DNA from: Olsenella sp. Marseille-P4559
GTDB taxonomy: Bacteria; Actinomycetota; Coriobacteriia; Coriobacteriales; Atopobiaceae
Length of the DNA stretch: 47,361 nt
Assembly: GCF_900605015.1 (NCBI RefSeq)
Contig: NZ_LR027573.1
Coordinates: forward strand, 671,396 to 718,756
Reading direction: 5' to 3'
In this document: piece after piece, positions 35,211 to 43,766 of the stretch
How the letters are laid out: every line of letters begins with the position of its first letter
Position numbering within the stretch: position 1 is the stretch's first letter
Notes under the pieces: generated by a model
Told to the model about the DNA's origin: nothing
Seen by the model: only the letters and a program-made list of their open reading frames with translations
The model's database searches: none
Program-made: the position numbers and the translations under genes

Positions 35211-36752
35211 ATGCTTGCACAGACTTGGGACCTGCTCGTCCAACGCTGGGACTTCTTCTCGGGCCTGCTCTTGGAGCACGTGGAGATATGCCTGGTTGCC
35301 ATCCTTATCGCCATCGTGTTTGGCGGCATCGCCGGCATCCTCATCAGCGAGTACCAGAAAGCGGCCAAACCCACGTTGGCCGTCGTGAACTTCCTGTACA
35401 CCATCCCGTCCATCAGCATGCTGGGCTTTCTCATCCCCTTCAGCGGCGTGGGTGACGCGACGGCCATCATCGCGCTTACCGTCTACGCGCTGCTGCCCAT
35501 GGTGCGCTCCACCTACACGGGCATGACCAACGTGGACCCCGCCATCATGGAGGCCGCCAAGGGCATGGGCGGCACGCGCATGCAGACGCTCGTGCGCGTG
35601 CAGCTGCCGCTGGCCCTGCCCGTTATCATGAGCGGCATCCGCAACATGGTCACCATGACCATCGCGCTTGGCGGCATCGCGTCGTTCATCGGTGCGGGCG
35701 GCCTGGGCGTGGCCATCTACCGAGGCATCACCACCAACAACGCCGCCATGACCATGGCAGGCAGCCTTCTCATTGCCGTGCTTGCCCTGGTAGTAGATGC
35801 CATTCTCGGCTTTGTCGAGAAGCTCATGCAGATGCGCGGTGCCAAGGCGCGCCGCACCAACCGTAGGCTGGCCATCGGTGCCGCGGCGGCATGTGCAGCC
35901 GTGGCGTTGGGTGTAACCGTACCGGGGATGCTCGCCGGGGCCAGCGACACCATCCACGTGGCCACCAAGCCCATGACCGAGCAGTACGTGATGGGCGAAG
36001 CCCTCAAGATGCTCATCGAGCACGACACCAACCTCAAGGTGGAGCTCACCGAGGGCGTGGGTGGCGGTACCTCCAACATCGAGCCCGCCATGGAATCCGG
36101 CCAGTTCGACCTGTACCCGGAGTACACGGGCACCGGTTGGGCGATGGTCCTCAAGAACGAGGGCACCTACTCCGAGGACGAGTTCGACCAGTTGCAGGCA
36201 GGCTACCAAAACCTTGGCATGAGCTGGGTGGGGATGTACGGCTTTGGCAACACATATGGCATAGCCGTGCGCAAGGACGTCGCCGAGAAGTACGACCTCA
36301 AGACCTACTCGGACCTGGCCCGCGTGACAGACCAACTGACTTTAGGCGCTGAGGCAGACTTCTTCGAGCGAGAGGACGGCTACGATGCCCTCTGTAACAC
36401 CTATGGCATGAGCTTTGGCAGCACCATGCAGATGGACATCGGCCTCAAGTACGACGCGCTGGCCCAAGGCAGCGTCGATGCCATCGTGATCTTTACCACC
36501 GATGGCAAGCTGAGCACCGCAGACGCCACAGTCCTCACCGACGACAAGGGCTTCTTCCCCTCCTACCAGTGCGGCAACGTCGTGCGCAACCAGGTGTTGC
36601 AGCAGCACCCCGAACTGCGCGACGTGCTGGAGAAGCTCCAGGGCACCATCTCCGAGCAGGACATGGCACGCATGAACTATGAGGTGGAAGAGGAAGGCAG
36701 GGACCCCAAGACCGTGGCCGAGGAGTTTCTCAGCTCGAAGGGACTGATCTGA
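35211..36752 (+). CDS. OpuB-like permease fused to substrate-binding domain
   Basis: The 513-residue protein joins an ABC permease (residues 1-215, six hydrophobic segments, EAAKGMGGTRMQTLVRVQLP as the EAA loop) with an osmoprotectant-binding domain (about 235-513, starting IHVATKPMTEQYVMGEALKM). Such fusions import choline, glycine betaine or carnitine. It is directly downstream of the FMN-binding/ferredoxin gene and overlaps the ATPase gene by one base (TGATG). Confidence 0.88.
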   Translation: MLAQTWDLLVQRWDFFSGLLLEHVEICLVAILIAIVFGGIAGILISEYQKAAKPTLAVVNFLYTIPSISMLGFLIPFSGVGDATAIIALTVYALLPMVRSTYTGMTNVDPAIMEAAKGMGGTRMQTLVRVQLPLALPVIMSGIRNMVTMTIALGGIASFIGAGGLGVAIYRGITTNNAAMTMAGSLLIAVLALVVDAILGFVEKLMQMRGAKARRTNRRLAIGAAAACAAVALGVTVPGMLAGASDTIHVATKPMTEQYVMGEALKMLIEHDTNLKVELTEGVGGGTSNIEPAMESGQFDLYPEYTGTGWAMVLKNEGTYSEDEFDQLQAGYQNLGMSWVGMYGFGNTYGIAVRKDVAEKYDLKTYSDLARVTDQLTLGAEADFFEREDGYDALCNTYGMSFGSTMQMDIGLKYDALAQGSVDAIVIFTTDGKLSTADATVLTDDKGFFPSYQCGNVVRNQVLQQHPELRDVLEKLQGTISEQDMARMNYEVEEEGRDPKTVAEEFLSSKGLI

Positions 36753-37582
36753 TGAACACCACGACGACCAACGACGTCGCTATCGAGTATCGCGACATCT
36801 GCAAGTCCTATGGCGAGAAGAGCGTGCTTGAGCACCTGGCTCTCAAGGTCCCCCGGGGCGAGTTCGTCACCATGATCGGCTCCTCCGGCAGCGGCAAGAC
36901 CACGGCGCTCAAGATGGTAAACCGGCTGATGGAGCCCACTTCGGGAGACGTGCTGGTCAATGGGCGCAACGTCCGCGACGTAGACCCCATCCAGCTGCGC
37001 CGCAACATCGGCTACGCCATCCAGGGCAGCGTCTTGTTCCCCCACATGACGGTGGAGGACAACATCTCATACGTGCCCAACCTGCTGAACAAGCGCGACC
37101 ACGAGCGCACGCACAAGGCGGTGCGCAAGTGGATGGACATCGTGGGGCTCTCCGACGACCTGCTGGAGCGCTACCCGTCCGAGCTTTCGGGCGGCCAGCA
37201 GCAGCGTGTGGGCATCGCGCGCGCCCTGGCCGCGTCGCCGGACATCCTTCTGATGGACGAGCCGTTCGGCGCCGTGGACGAGATCACCCGCGCTCAGCTG
37301 CAGGCGGAAATCTCCCGCATTCACCACGAGACCGGCATCACCGTGATGTTCGTGACCCACGACATCGGCGAGGCGCTGCGCCTGGGTACCCGCGTGCTGG
37401 TGCTCGACGGCGGCAAGGTCCAGCAATACGGCGCGCCCGAGGAGATTCTGGCGAATCCCGCGACGGAGTTCGTCGAGCAGCTGGTCTCACGCCAGCGTCA
37501 CACCTGCGACCTGCCGGATGACCAGCTGTGCGCCTGCGGTCACAGCGGCGCGGCGCGGGCCGGGGCGGCACTCGCAAGGTAA
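36752..37582 (+). CDS. ABC transporter ATP-binding protein, OpuBA-like
   Basis: The 276-residue ATPase has Walker [16 protein letters not shown], signature [15 protein letters not shown] and Walker [15 protein letters not shown]. It lacks the C-terminal CBS domains of many glycine betaine ATPases. The tail ([20 protein letters not shown]) adds three cysteines that are not usual for the family. It pairs with the preceding permease-binding fusion. Confidence 0.88.
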   Translation: MNTTTTNDVAIEYRDICKSYGEKSVLEHLALKVPRGEFVTMIGSSGSGKTTALKMVNRLMEPTSGDVLVNGRNVRDVDPIQLRRNIGYAIQGSVLFPHMTVEDNISYVPNLLNKRDHERTHKAVRKWMDIVGLSDDLLERYPSELSGGQQQRVGIARALAASPDILLMDEPFGAVDEITRAQLQAEISRIHHETGITVMFVTHDIGEALRLGTRVLVLDGGKVQQYGAPEEILANPATEFVEQLVSRQRHTCDLPDDQLCACGHSGAARAGAALAR

Positions 37583-37602
37583 CGATCAGAGGAGGTCTTT
37601 CG

Positions 37603-38583
37603 ATGGCAACTTCCATTCCCGAATCTATGCGTGCCATCGTGGTACACGAGGCCGGCGGACCCGAAGTCCTGCGTCTAGAACAGCGCCCCGTACCCGCATT
37701 GAGGCCGGGATGGTCGCTCGTGCGCGTACGTGCCCGCGGCCTCAACCACTCCGAGGTGTTCACGCGCCAGGGGCTCTCGCCCTCGGTACGCCTCCCGCGG
37801 GTCCTCGGAATCGAGTGCGTGGGCGAGGTCGCGGCAACGACCGACCCATTGCGCCTGCCCGTGGGTCAGAAGGTGGTCTCCATCATGGGCGAGATGGGCC
37901 GCGCCTTCGATGGCAGCTATGCGGACTACGCACTTCTCCCCAACGAGCAAATCCATCCCATCGAGTCGAGCCTCCCTTGGGAAGCTCTCGCGGCCATCCC
38001 CGAGACCTGCTACACCGCCTACGGCTCCCTCCTCAACCTGCACCTGGAGGCAGGGCAGACGGTCCTCGTACGCGGCGCAACCAGTGGCGTTGGCATGGCG
38101 TTCGCGAAGCTGGCTCGCTCCATGGCTCCGGGGCTGCACCTTGTGGGCACCACCCGCAGCGAGGCGCGCACAGGCCTGCTGCTCAAGGGCGGATACGACG
38201 ACACGGTGCTTGACCTGGACGGGACGCTGCAGGTGGAGGGTCGTCCCTACCAGCGTGTCCTGGAGCTTGTAGGACCGGCAACCCTTAGGGACACGTGCAG
38301 CCATGTGTCTGCGGGTGGCATCGTCTGCAGCACAGGCCAGCTGGGTGGCGTATGGTACATGGAGGACTTCGACCCCATCGTCGACCTGCCGAGCAACGGC
38401 TTTCTCACCAGCTTCTACTCGGGAAACGTGGATGAAGAACGGCTTGCCGGACTCATCTCGTACGTGGAGGAGAAGGATGTGGACGTCGGACCCGCAGCGG
38501 TCTTTTCGCTTGGCCACATGGCAGACGCCCACCGCTTCCTGGAGGGCTCGAAGGGCTTTGGCAAGGTTGTTGTTACGGAATAG
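37603..38583 (+). CDS. Quinone-oxidoreductase-like MDR protein
   Basis: The 326-residue protein is a zinc-independent medium-chain reductase: MRAIVVHEAGGPEVLRLEQR at the N-terminus, then the NADPH motif VLVRGATSGVGMAFAKLA. GGAGGT lies 6 nt before the ATG. The gene is followed 8 nt later by an Rrf2-type regulator, so redox control is likely. The substrate (quinone or enone) is not known. Confidence 0.88.
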   Translation: MATSIPESMRAIVVHEAGGPEVLRLEQRPVPALRPGWSLVRVRARGLNHSEVFTRQGLSPSVRLPRVLGIECVGEVAATTDPLRLPVGQKVVSIMGEMGRAFDGSYADYALLPNEQIHPIESSLPWEALAAIPETCYTAYGSLLNLHLEAGQTVLVRGATSGVGMAFAKLARSMAPGLHLVGTTRSEARTGLLLKGGYDDTVLDLDGTLQVEGRPYQRVLELVGPATLRDTCSHVSAGGIVCSTGQLGGVWYMEDFDPIVDLPSNGFLTSFYSGNVDEERLAGLISYVEEKDVDVGPAAVFSLGHMADAHRFLEGSKGFGKVVVTE

Positions 38584-38591
38584 GTGAACGA

Positions 38592-39068
38592 ATGCAGATA
38601 ACCAGCAGGCTCACGATGGCGGCGCACATGGTGTGCGCCATAGACTACTTTGGTGACACGAGGCCCGTGACCAGCACCTTCCTCGCGGGAAGCATCGGCA
38701 CGAGTCCCGTCATGGTGCGCACGATCATGGGCATGCTCAAGCAGGCGGGCATTATCAGCTCAAGCAAGGGCAAGACCGGCATCACGCTGGCCAGGCCCCT
38801 GGATCAGATAACGCTCTTGGACCTGTGGCGCGCCGTGGACCAAAGCGACGCGGACTCGCTCTTCCACTTCCACGAGAGCCCCTGCCCGCAGTGCCCTGTG
38901 GGCGGCAACATCCACGCCGCCCTGGACAGCAGGCTTGAGGCGGCGCAGCACGCACTCGAGGACCAGTTGCAGCGCACCACCCTGGCAGACGTCGAGAAGG
39001 ACGTCCGCCTGCTCGCCGCCAGCCAGGCTTTGCCAGGCGGCCCCATGGGAGAGATGGTTGCGTTGTGA
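38592..39068 (+). CDS. Rrf2-family transcriptional regulator
   Basis: The 158-residue protein starts MQITSRLTMAAHMVCAIDYF, the winged helix typical of Rrf2, with recognition helix SPVMVRTIMGMLKQAG. The cysteines in SPCPQCPVGGNIH (near residue 97) may ligate an iron-sulfur cluster or sense thiol stress, as in YwnA/NsrR-like members. AGGTG lies before the ATG. It probably controls the upstream reductase. Confidence 0.88.
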   Translation: MQITSRLTMAAHMVCAIDYFGDTRPVTSTFLAGSIGTSPVMVRTIMGMLKQAGIISSSKGKTGITLARPLDQITLLDLWRAVDQSDADSLFHFHESPCPQCPVGGNIHAALDSRLEAAQHALEDQLQRTTLADVEKDVRLLAASQALPGGPMGEMVAL

Positions 39069-39148
39069 AGTTCACGTCTGTCTCGCCTGAAGTATCCATG
39101 TTTGGCAATACTATCTTCTAGTAAAAACTACTTCGTGTTGGAGGCATC

Positions 39149-39616
39149 TTGGACGAGAAGACCAGGCAGCAGCTGTGGCAGGAGGAGAACTCCCCCGCAG
39201 GCCGCGTGACGCGTGCGATGGGCCAGATCCAGAGCCGCAGCCTCTCGAACGCGCCGCAGGTGTCGCGCGGCGAGATTGGCGTGCTGGGCTTCCTGGAGTC
39301 GCACGGAGGCTCGGCGGCCCCGTCCGACCTTGCCGAGGCTCTCAACGTGACCACCTCGCGCATCGCGAACACCTTGAAGGCGCTCCAGCGAAAGGGCTAT
39401 GTCACACGCGACATAAACCCCGACGACCGACGCGGCGTCATCGTGACCATCACGCCCTTGGGAAGGTCCTTCGGCGAGGAGCGCTACCTCGAGGCCGTCC
39501 GGAACACCAGCCGGCTGATGGCCGTGCTCGACGCCTCCGAGCAGAAGGAGCTGACTCGCCTCGTCCAGAAGATCGCGCACGCCGTCACAGGCGAGAAGGA
39601 CGAGCCGTTCCGATAG
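39149..39616 (+). CDS. MarR-family transcriptional regulator
   Basis: The 155-residue protein has the MarR winged helix in PSDLAEALNVTTSRIANTLK and the wing in RDINPDDRRGVIVTITPLG. It starts with TTG at 39149, supported by GGAGG a few bases upstream. It lies before a two-gene ABC exporter and is the likely repressor of those genes, now both broken. Confidence 0.85.
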   Translation: MDEKTRQQLWQEENSPAGRVTRAMGQIQSRSLSNAPQVSRGEIGVLGFLESHGGSAAPSDLAEALNVTTSRIANTLKALQRKGYVTRDINPDDRRGVIVTITPLGRSFGEERYLEAVRNTSRLMAVLDASEQKELTRLVQKIAHAVTGEKDEPFR

Positions 39617-39692
39617 GACGCTCTTCTCCCCCATTTAGCTTTTACTATTTGTTACTTCTACCACTAGCTACAAACGACGAGAAGGGGCGCTG

Positions 39693-40871
39693 GTGCTCAA
39701 GACACTTCGATACCTTGACGGGAAGCAGCGCTGGCAGTGCCTCGTGGTCCTGGCCTTCGTGGTCGTGCAGGTGTGGCTGGACCTGACCCTGCCCGACTAC
39801 ATGGCCAACATCACCACGCTGGCCGAGACCGCCGGCTCCTCCCTGTACGCGATCCTGTGGCAGGGCCTCATGATGGTCCTCTGCGCGCTTAGCTCCATGG
39901 TGGCCACCGTGGCCGCGACCTACTACGGCAACAAGGTGGCCGCCGGGCTTGCCGCCACGCTGCGCCAGGAGGTGTTCGACCACGCGCTCGACCTCTCCAA
40001 GGCGGACGTGGACCAGATGGGCGCCGCCAGTCTGGTCAACCGCTGCACCAACGACATCACGCAGATCCAGACCCTGGTGTCCATGGGACTTTCCGCCATC
40101 ATCAAGGCTCCCATCATGGTGGTGTGGGCCGTCGTCAAGATCATGGGCTACGGCTGGCAGTGGACCTGCGCCACCGTGGTGGCAGCCATCACCCTGTGCA
40201 TCGTGCTGGGCGTCACTATGTCCATCGCCGTGCCGCGCTACCAGCGCATCCAGGGCCTGACCGACGGCTCGGGCCTCACGCTCTTCTCGCAGATGATTGT
40301 CTTTAGCAACTACGCCATCCAGATCATCATGAGCTTCATGCTGCTATCCATGGTGTTCATCCTCTATCCCAGGGCGCAGGTGTCGGCAGGCCGCGTGATG
40401 GAGGTCATCGAGCGCACGCCGCAGATCCAGGATGGACCGGGCGTCGAAACCACGGACGAGAAGGGCACCGTGGAGTTCCGCAACGTCAGCTTTAGCTATC
40501 CGGATGACGGTGCCCGCGCCCTGGACGGCGTGAGCTTCCGCGCGGAGCCGGGCCAGACCGTGGCCTTCATCGGCGCCACCGGTTCGGGCAAGACGACGCT
40601 GGTGCAGCTGGTGGACAGGCTGTTCGACGCCACCTCCGGACAGGTGCTGGTAGACGGCCACGACGTGCGAGAGTACACGTCAACGCAGCTGCACCAGCGC
40701 ATAGGCTACGTGCCTCAAACGACGACGCTCTTTGCCGGCACCGTCGCCAGCAACGTGTCGTACGGCAACGCGGGGCACGAGGTCACGCACGACGAGTTCA
40801 TGCGGAGCTGCCCCACCTACCAGAAGATCGTCAGCTCGCAGCTTTCCAAGGAGGAGATTGCACATGCCTAG
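39693..40871 (+). pseudogene. ABC exporter half A (permease-ATPase), with two in-frame deletions
   Basis: The open frame gives 392 residues, against about 580 in full-length relatives. The membrane part runs to QRIQGLTDG and then jumps to SGLTLFSQMIVFSNYAIQII; about 80-90 residues between helices 3 and 5 appear missing (junction near 40262-40275). The ATPase part has Walker A (GATGSGKTTLVQLV), but VSYGNAGHEVTHDE jumps straight to FMRSCPTYQKIVSSQ (near 40770-40795), so the signature motif, Walker B and H-loop are lost. The frame stays open, but the protein cannot hydrolyse ATP. GTG start with AAGGGG upstream. Confidence 0.75.
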
Positions 40872-42649
40872 GCCAGGAGAGATGCCCGTGGGCACGGGCG
40901 AGAAGGTCGACCTCGGCTCAGCGCTCGGCAGGCTGGCCCGCTACGCCCACCGGTACGCGAAGGTGGTGCTGCTTGCCGTCGTGCTGGCGGTTGCCGGCGC
41001 CGTCCTGAACCTCATGGGACCGGGACGCCTGGGGCAAATCAGCGACCTCATAACCCAGGGCATCGGGGGCACCATCGACATCACGACCATAGGCCGCATG
41101 GGTGCCATACTGGCCGTCATCTACCTGCTGGGCTTTGCCGCCAACTACGCGCAGGGCCGGATCATGGCCGACGTGACGCAGGACCTCACGCGCGACATGC
41201 GTCGCGACATGACGGCCAAGATCGACCGCCTGCCGCTGCGCTACCTGGACTCCACCCCGCAGGGCGACACGCTGTCGCTCATGAGCAACGACGTGGACTC
41301 CGTGGGCTAGAGCCTCAACCAGTCCGTGTCGCAGCTGGTCAGCGGCGTGGCGCAGTTGGTCGGCGCGGCAATCGTGATGTTTGCCGCCAACTGGCAGATG
41401 GCTCTGGCGGGCATTGCCACGGCACTTCTCGGCATGTGGCTCTCCATGGGCGTCATCAAGCGCTCGCAGCCCTACTTTGCCCACCAGCAGAGGGCGCTCG
41501 CCAGCGTTGACTCCCAGGTGGAGGAGGTCATGGGCGCCCTGGACGTGGTGAAGGTCATGAATGGTCAGCAAGGCGAGCGCCAGCGCTTCCGCCAGCGCAA
41601 CGCCACGCTGTACGACGCAGTCTGGAAGAGCGCCTTCCTCAGCGGCATGATGATGCCCCTCATGACCTTCATCGGCAACTTCGCCTACGTGGTGGTGTGC
41701 ATCGTGGGTGGCACCTTAGCACTGGAGGGCACCATCAGCTTTGGCACCGTGGTGGCCTTCATGATCTACATCCGCCTGTTCACCCAGCCGCTGCAGACCA
41801 TAGCCCAGGCGGCGACGTCGGTGCAGACCATGGCTGCAGCCTCCGACCGTGTGTTCGACTTCCTGGCACAGGACGAGGTGTCCGACGAGTCCGAGAAGAC
41901 CGCACATATCGGGCGTGCTGCCGGCAACGTGGAGTTCGACCACGTGCGCTTTGGCTACGATTCCTCACGTGAGATCATCCACGACTTCAGCGCGGCCGCA
42001 AAGCCCGGCCAGAAGGTCGCCATCGTGGGCCCCACCGGTGCCGGCAAGACCACGCTGGTGAACCTCCTCATGAGGTTCTACGAGGTGGACGGGGGCTCTA
42101 TACGCATCGACGGCACCAGCACGGCAGACCTCACCCGCGCCAACCTGCGCGACCAGTTCGCCATGGTGCTGCAGGACACCTGGTTCTTCCAGGGGACGCT
42201 GCGCGAGAACATCGCGTTCGACACGCCGGGCGTGACCGACGCCCAGTTGGACGCCGCCTGTGACGCCTGCGGACTCACAGGCTACGTGCAGAGCCTGCCC
42301 CAGGGCTACGACACCATGCTGGAACCCGACTCCATCAGCGCCGGCCAGCACCAGCTCATCACCATCGCACGCGCCATGGTAAAGGATGCGCCACTGCTGA
42401 TCCTCGACGAGGCCACCTCCAGCGTGGACACCCGCACCGAGCTCAAGGTGCAGCAGGCCATGGACACCCTCATGCGCGGTCGCACGAGCTTCGTGATCGC
42501 GCACCGCCTCTCCACCATCCGCAACGCCGACCTCATCCTCTACATGGGAGGACGGCGACGTGAAGGAGAAGGGCACGCACGATGAACTGCTGACACGCGG
42601 TGGACGCTATGCCAAGCTCTACCTGAGCCAGTTCGACAGCGCGACATAA
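40864..42649 (+). pseudogene. ABC exporter half B (permease-ATPase), nonsense and frameshift
   Basis: The second half starts at 40864, overlapping the first stop. It reads well to SNDVDSVG, where a TAG (41308-41310) replaces the expected Gln codon (CAG to TAG, one base). It resumes SLNQSVSQLVSGVAQLV and has Walker A GPTGAGKTTLVNLL, signature ISAGQHQLITIARAM and Walker B LLILDEATSSVD. Near 42547-42551 one extra G shifts the frame; the correct tail EDGDVKEKGTHDELL runs to a stop at 42647-42649. Both halves of this heterodimeric exporter are therefore damaged. Confidence 0.82.
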
Positions 42650-42680
42650 CGAGCTTGCCAGCCAACGGTACGGGGAGCGC

Positions 42681-43010
42681 CTATGCAGTGAGCGCCCGTG
42701 TGGGAACCGCACAGACACCCTGCTCCACGAGATGGGCGTACTCCGATACTCCCGTGATCACCGCCATGAACTCTGGGGGTCGCACACGAGCATCGGCGTT
42801 GGGAATCAATTCCTCGCACAGTCTCCCCAGGCTGGCGACCCCGCCACCGACCCTGGCTTCGCTGGTCTCTGCCTCTAGAGCCGCCCAACGACCGTCCACA
42901 AGCTCGATGGCGGCATCTGCCTCAAGCCCGGTCGCCGCGCTGGGCCCCGTGCCGTCGGGCCGGTCTCGGCGATCGGCGGCGCGAAGAGGACTATAGTGTA
43001 CGTGACGCAC
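42681..43010 (-). pseudogene. DUF4143/AAA_14 ATPase, C-terminal remnant
   Basis: The minus strand reads TGLEADAAIELVDGRWAALE, then GRLCEELIPNADARVRPPEF, ending GVCAVPTRALTA. This matches the tail of DUF4143-type ATPases, where the usual text is TGLEVDAVIEL, a later EVK and a terminal PIRALTA. Residues at conserved sites (K to E, V to A, Y to C, I to T) again fit A-to-G and T-to-C changes. The N-terminal ATPase is missing. The start given is only the end of the open frame. Confidence 0.6.
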
Positions 43011-43086
43011 GCGGGCGGCGCCGATCGGGCCTGCCCGCGAGACGGCGAGGGCATGGGGGGCAACGTGCCCGAGAGGGGGAGGTCTG

Positions 43087-43506
43087 GTGAACGTTGACGA
43101 CTACAGGAGGGCTCGCCTCGCGCTCGAGGATCGTCTCGACCAGAACCGCAAGAGCCGCGAGCGTGCCGAGCAGGGAAACGAGATCCTGGAGATGATCGGC
43201 CGCGACATGTGCGCATGGTCAGACGAGTTCGCCTACCTGACGCGCGGGATTCCCGACATGGATGCCAATGTGGCTGAGCTGCAGGATGGCGTGAACCAGT
43301 CCATGCTCGACATAGCCTACGGCTGTGACGAGCGGCTGCAGGAGCTCGATGCCGAGAGGCGCTCCATCGAGGACCGCATGGAGTCGGTCGACGGCGAGTT
43401 TGCCCGCTGGGCACGCAACGATCGGGAGGCGAACGGCGCCCGCAGCGCCCCCGATGCAGGACGGTGGGGCAACCCGATGCAGGGAGGCAGCCGATATGGC
43501 AGGTGA
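43087..43506 (+). CDS. Small helical protein, possible LXG-locus chaperone (YwqH-like)
   Basis: The 139-residue protein is nearly all helical and charged, with long heptad-like stretches (MNVDDYRRARLALEDRLDQN) and no signal peptide. The first gene of Firmicutes LXG loci encodes such proteins (DUF5082-like), thought to help load the toxin into type VII secretion. Sequence identity with that family was not shown. GTG start, with GGGGAGG 6 nt upstream. It overlaps the next gene by 11 nt. Confidence 0.45.
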   Translation: MNVDDYRRARLALEDRLDQNRKSRERAEQGNEILEMIGRDMCAWSDEFAYLTRGIPDMDANVAELQDGVNQSMLDIAYGCDERLQELDAERRSIEDRMESVDGEFARWARNDREANGARSAPDAGRWGNPMQGGSRYGR

Positions 43507-43753
43507 CGGCGAGAGGCTCTCGAACGAGGACCTCGCCAGGTCGTATACGGACAGCATCACCACAGACTTCGAGGCCGAAGAGGTCGGAGGCGTCGACGGC
43601 GACAACACGAGCGCCGCCGCAGGTGCCAAGAGCACGGCAGACGCCATACGCTCGCTCATGGCAAATGCGGCGACCGAGGTGAACCTGGACGCAGCGGCAA
43701 TCAGCAGCGTCGCTGGCGACTTTGCCGCCTGGGACGAGCTCATGTCCCGCTGA
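43496..43753 (+). CDS. Small acidic helical protein, possible LXG-locus partner (YwqI-like)
   Basis: The 85-residue protein (start MAGDGERLSNEDLARSYTDS) is acidic, Ala/Ser-rich and likely helical, similar in size to WXG100/DUF5344 partners. AGGGAGG lies 8 nt before the ATG and inside the previous gene. It is 13 nt before the large LXG-like gene. I do not recognise a specific domain. Confidence 0.45.
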   Translation: MAGDGERLSNEDLARSYTDSITTDFEAEEVGGVDGDNTSAAAGAKSTADAIRSLMANAATEVNLDAAAISSVAGDFAAWDELMSR

Positions 43754-43766
43754 GAAGGAGAGGCGC

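Noticed and set aside
34569-36335. A 588-codon minus-strand frame
   Set aside because: It is antisense to the FMN-binding/ferredoxin and OpuB-like genes; His- and Asp-rich text is typical of the shadow frame.
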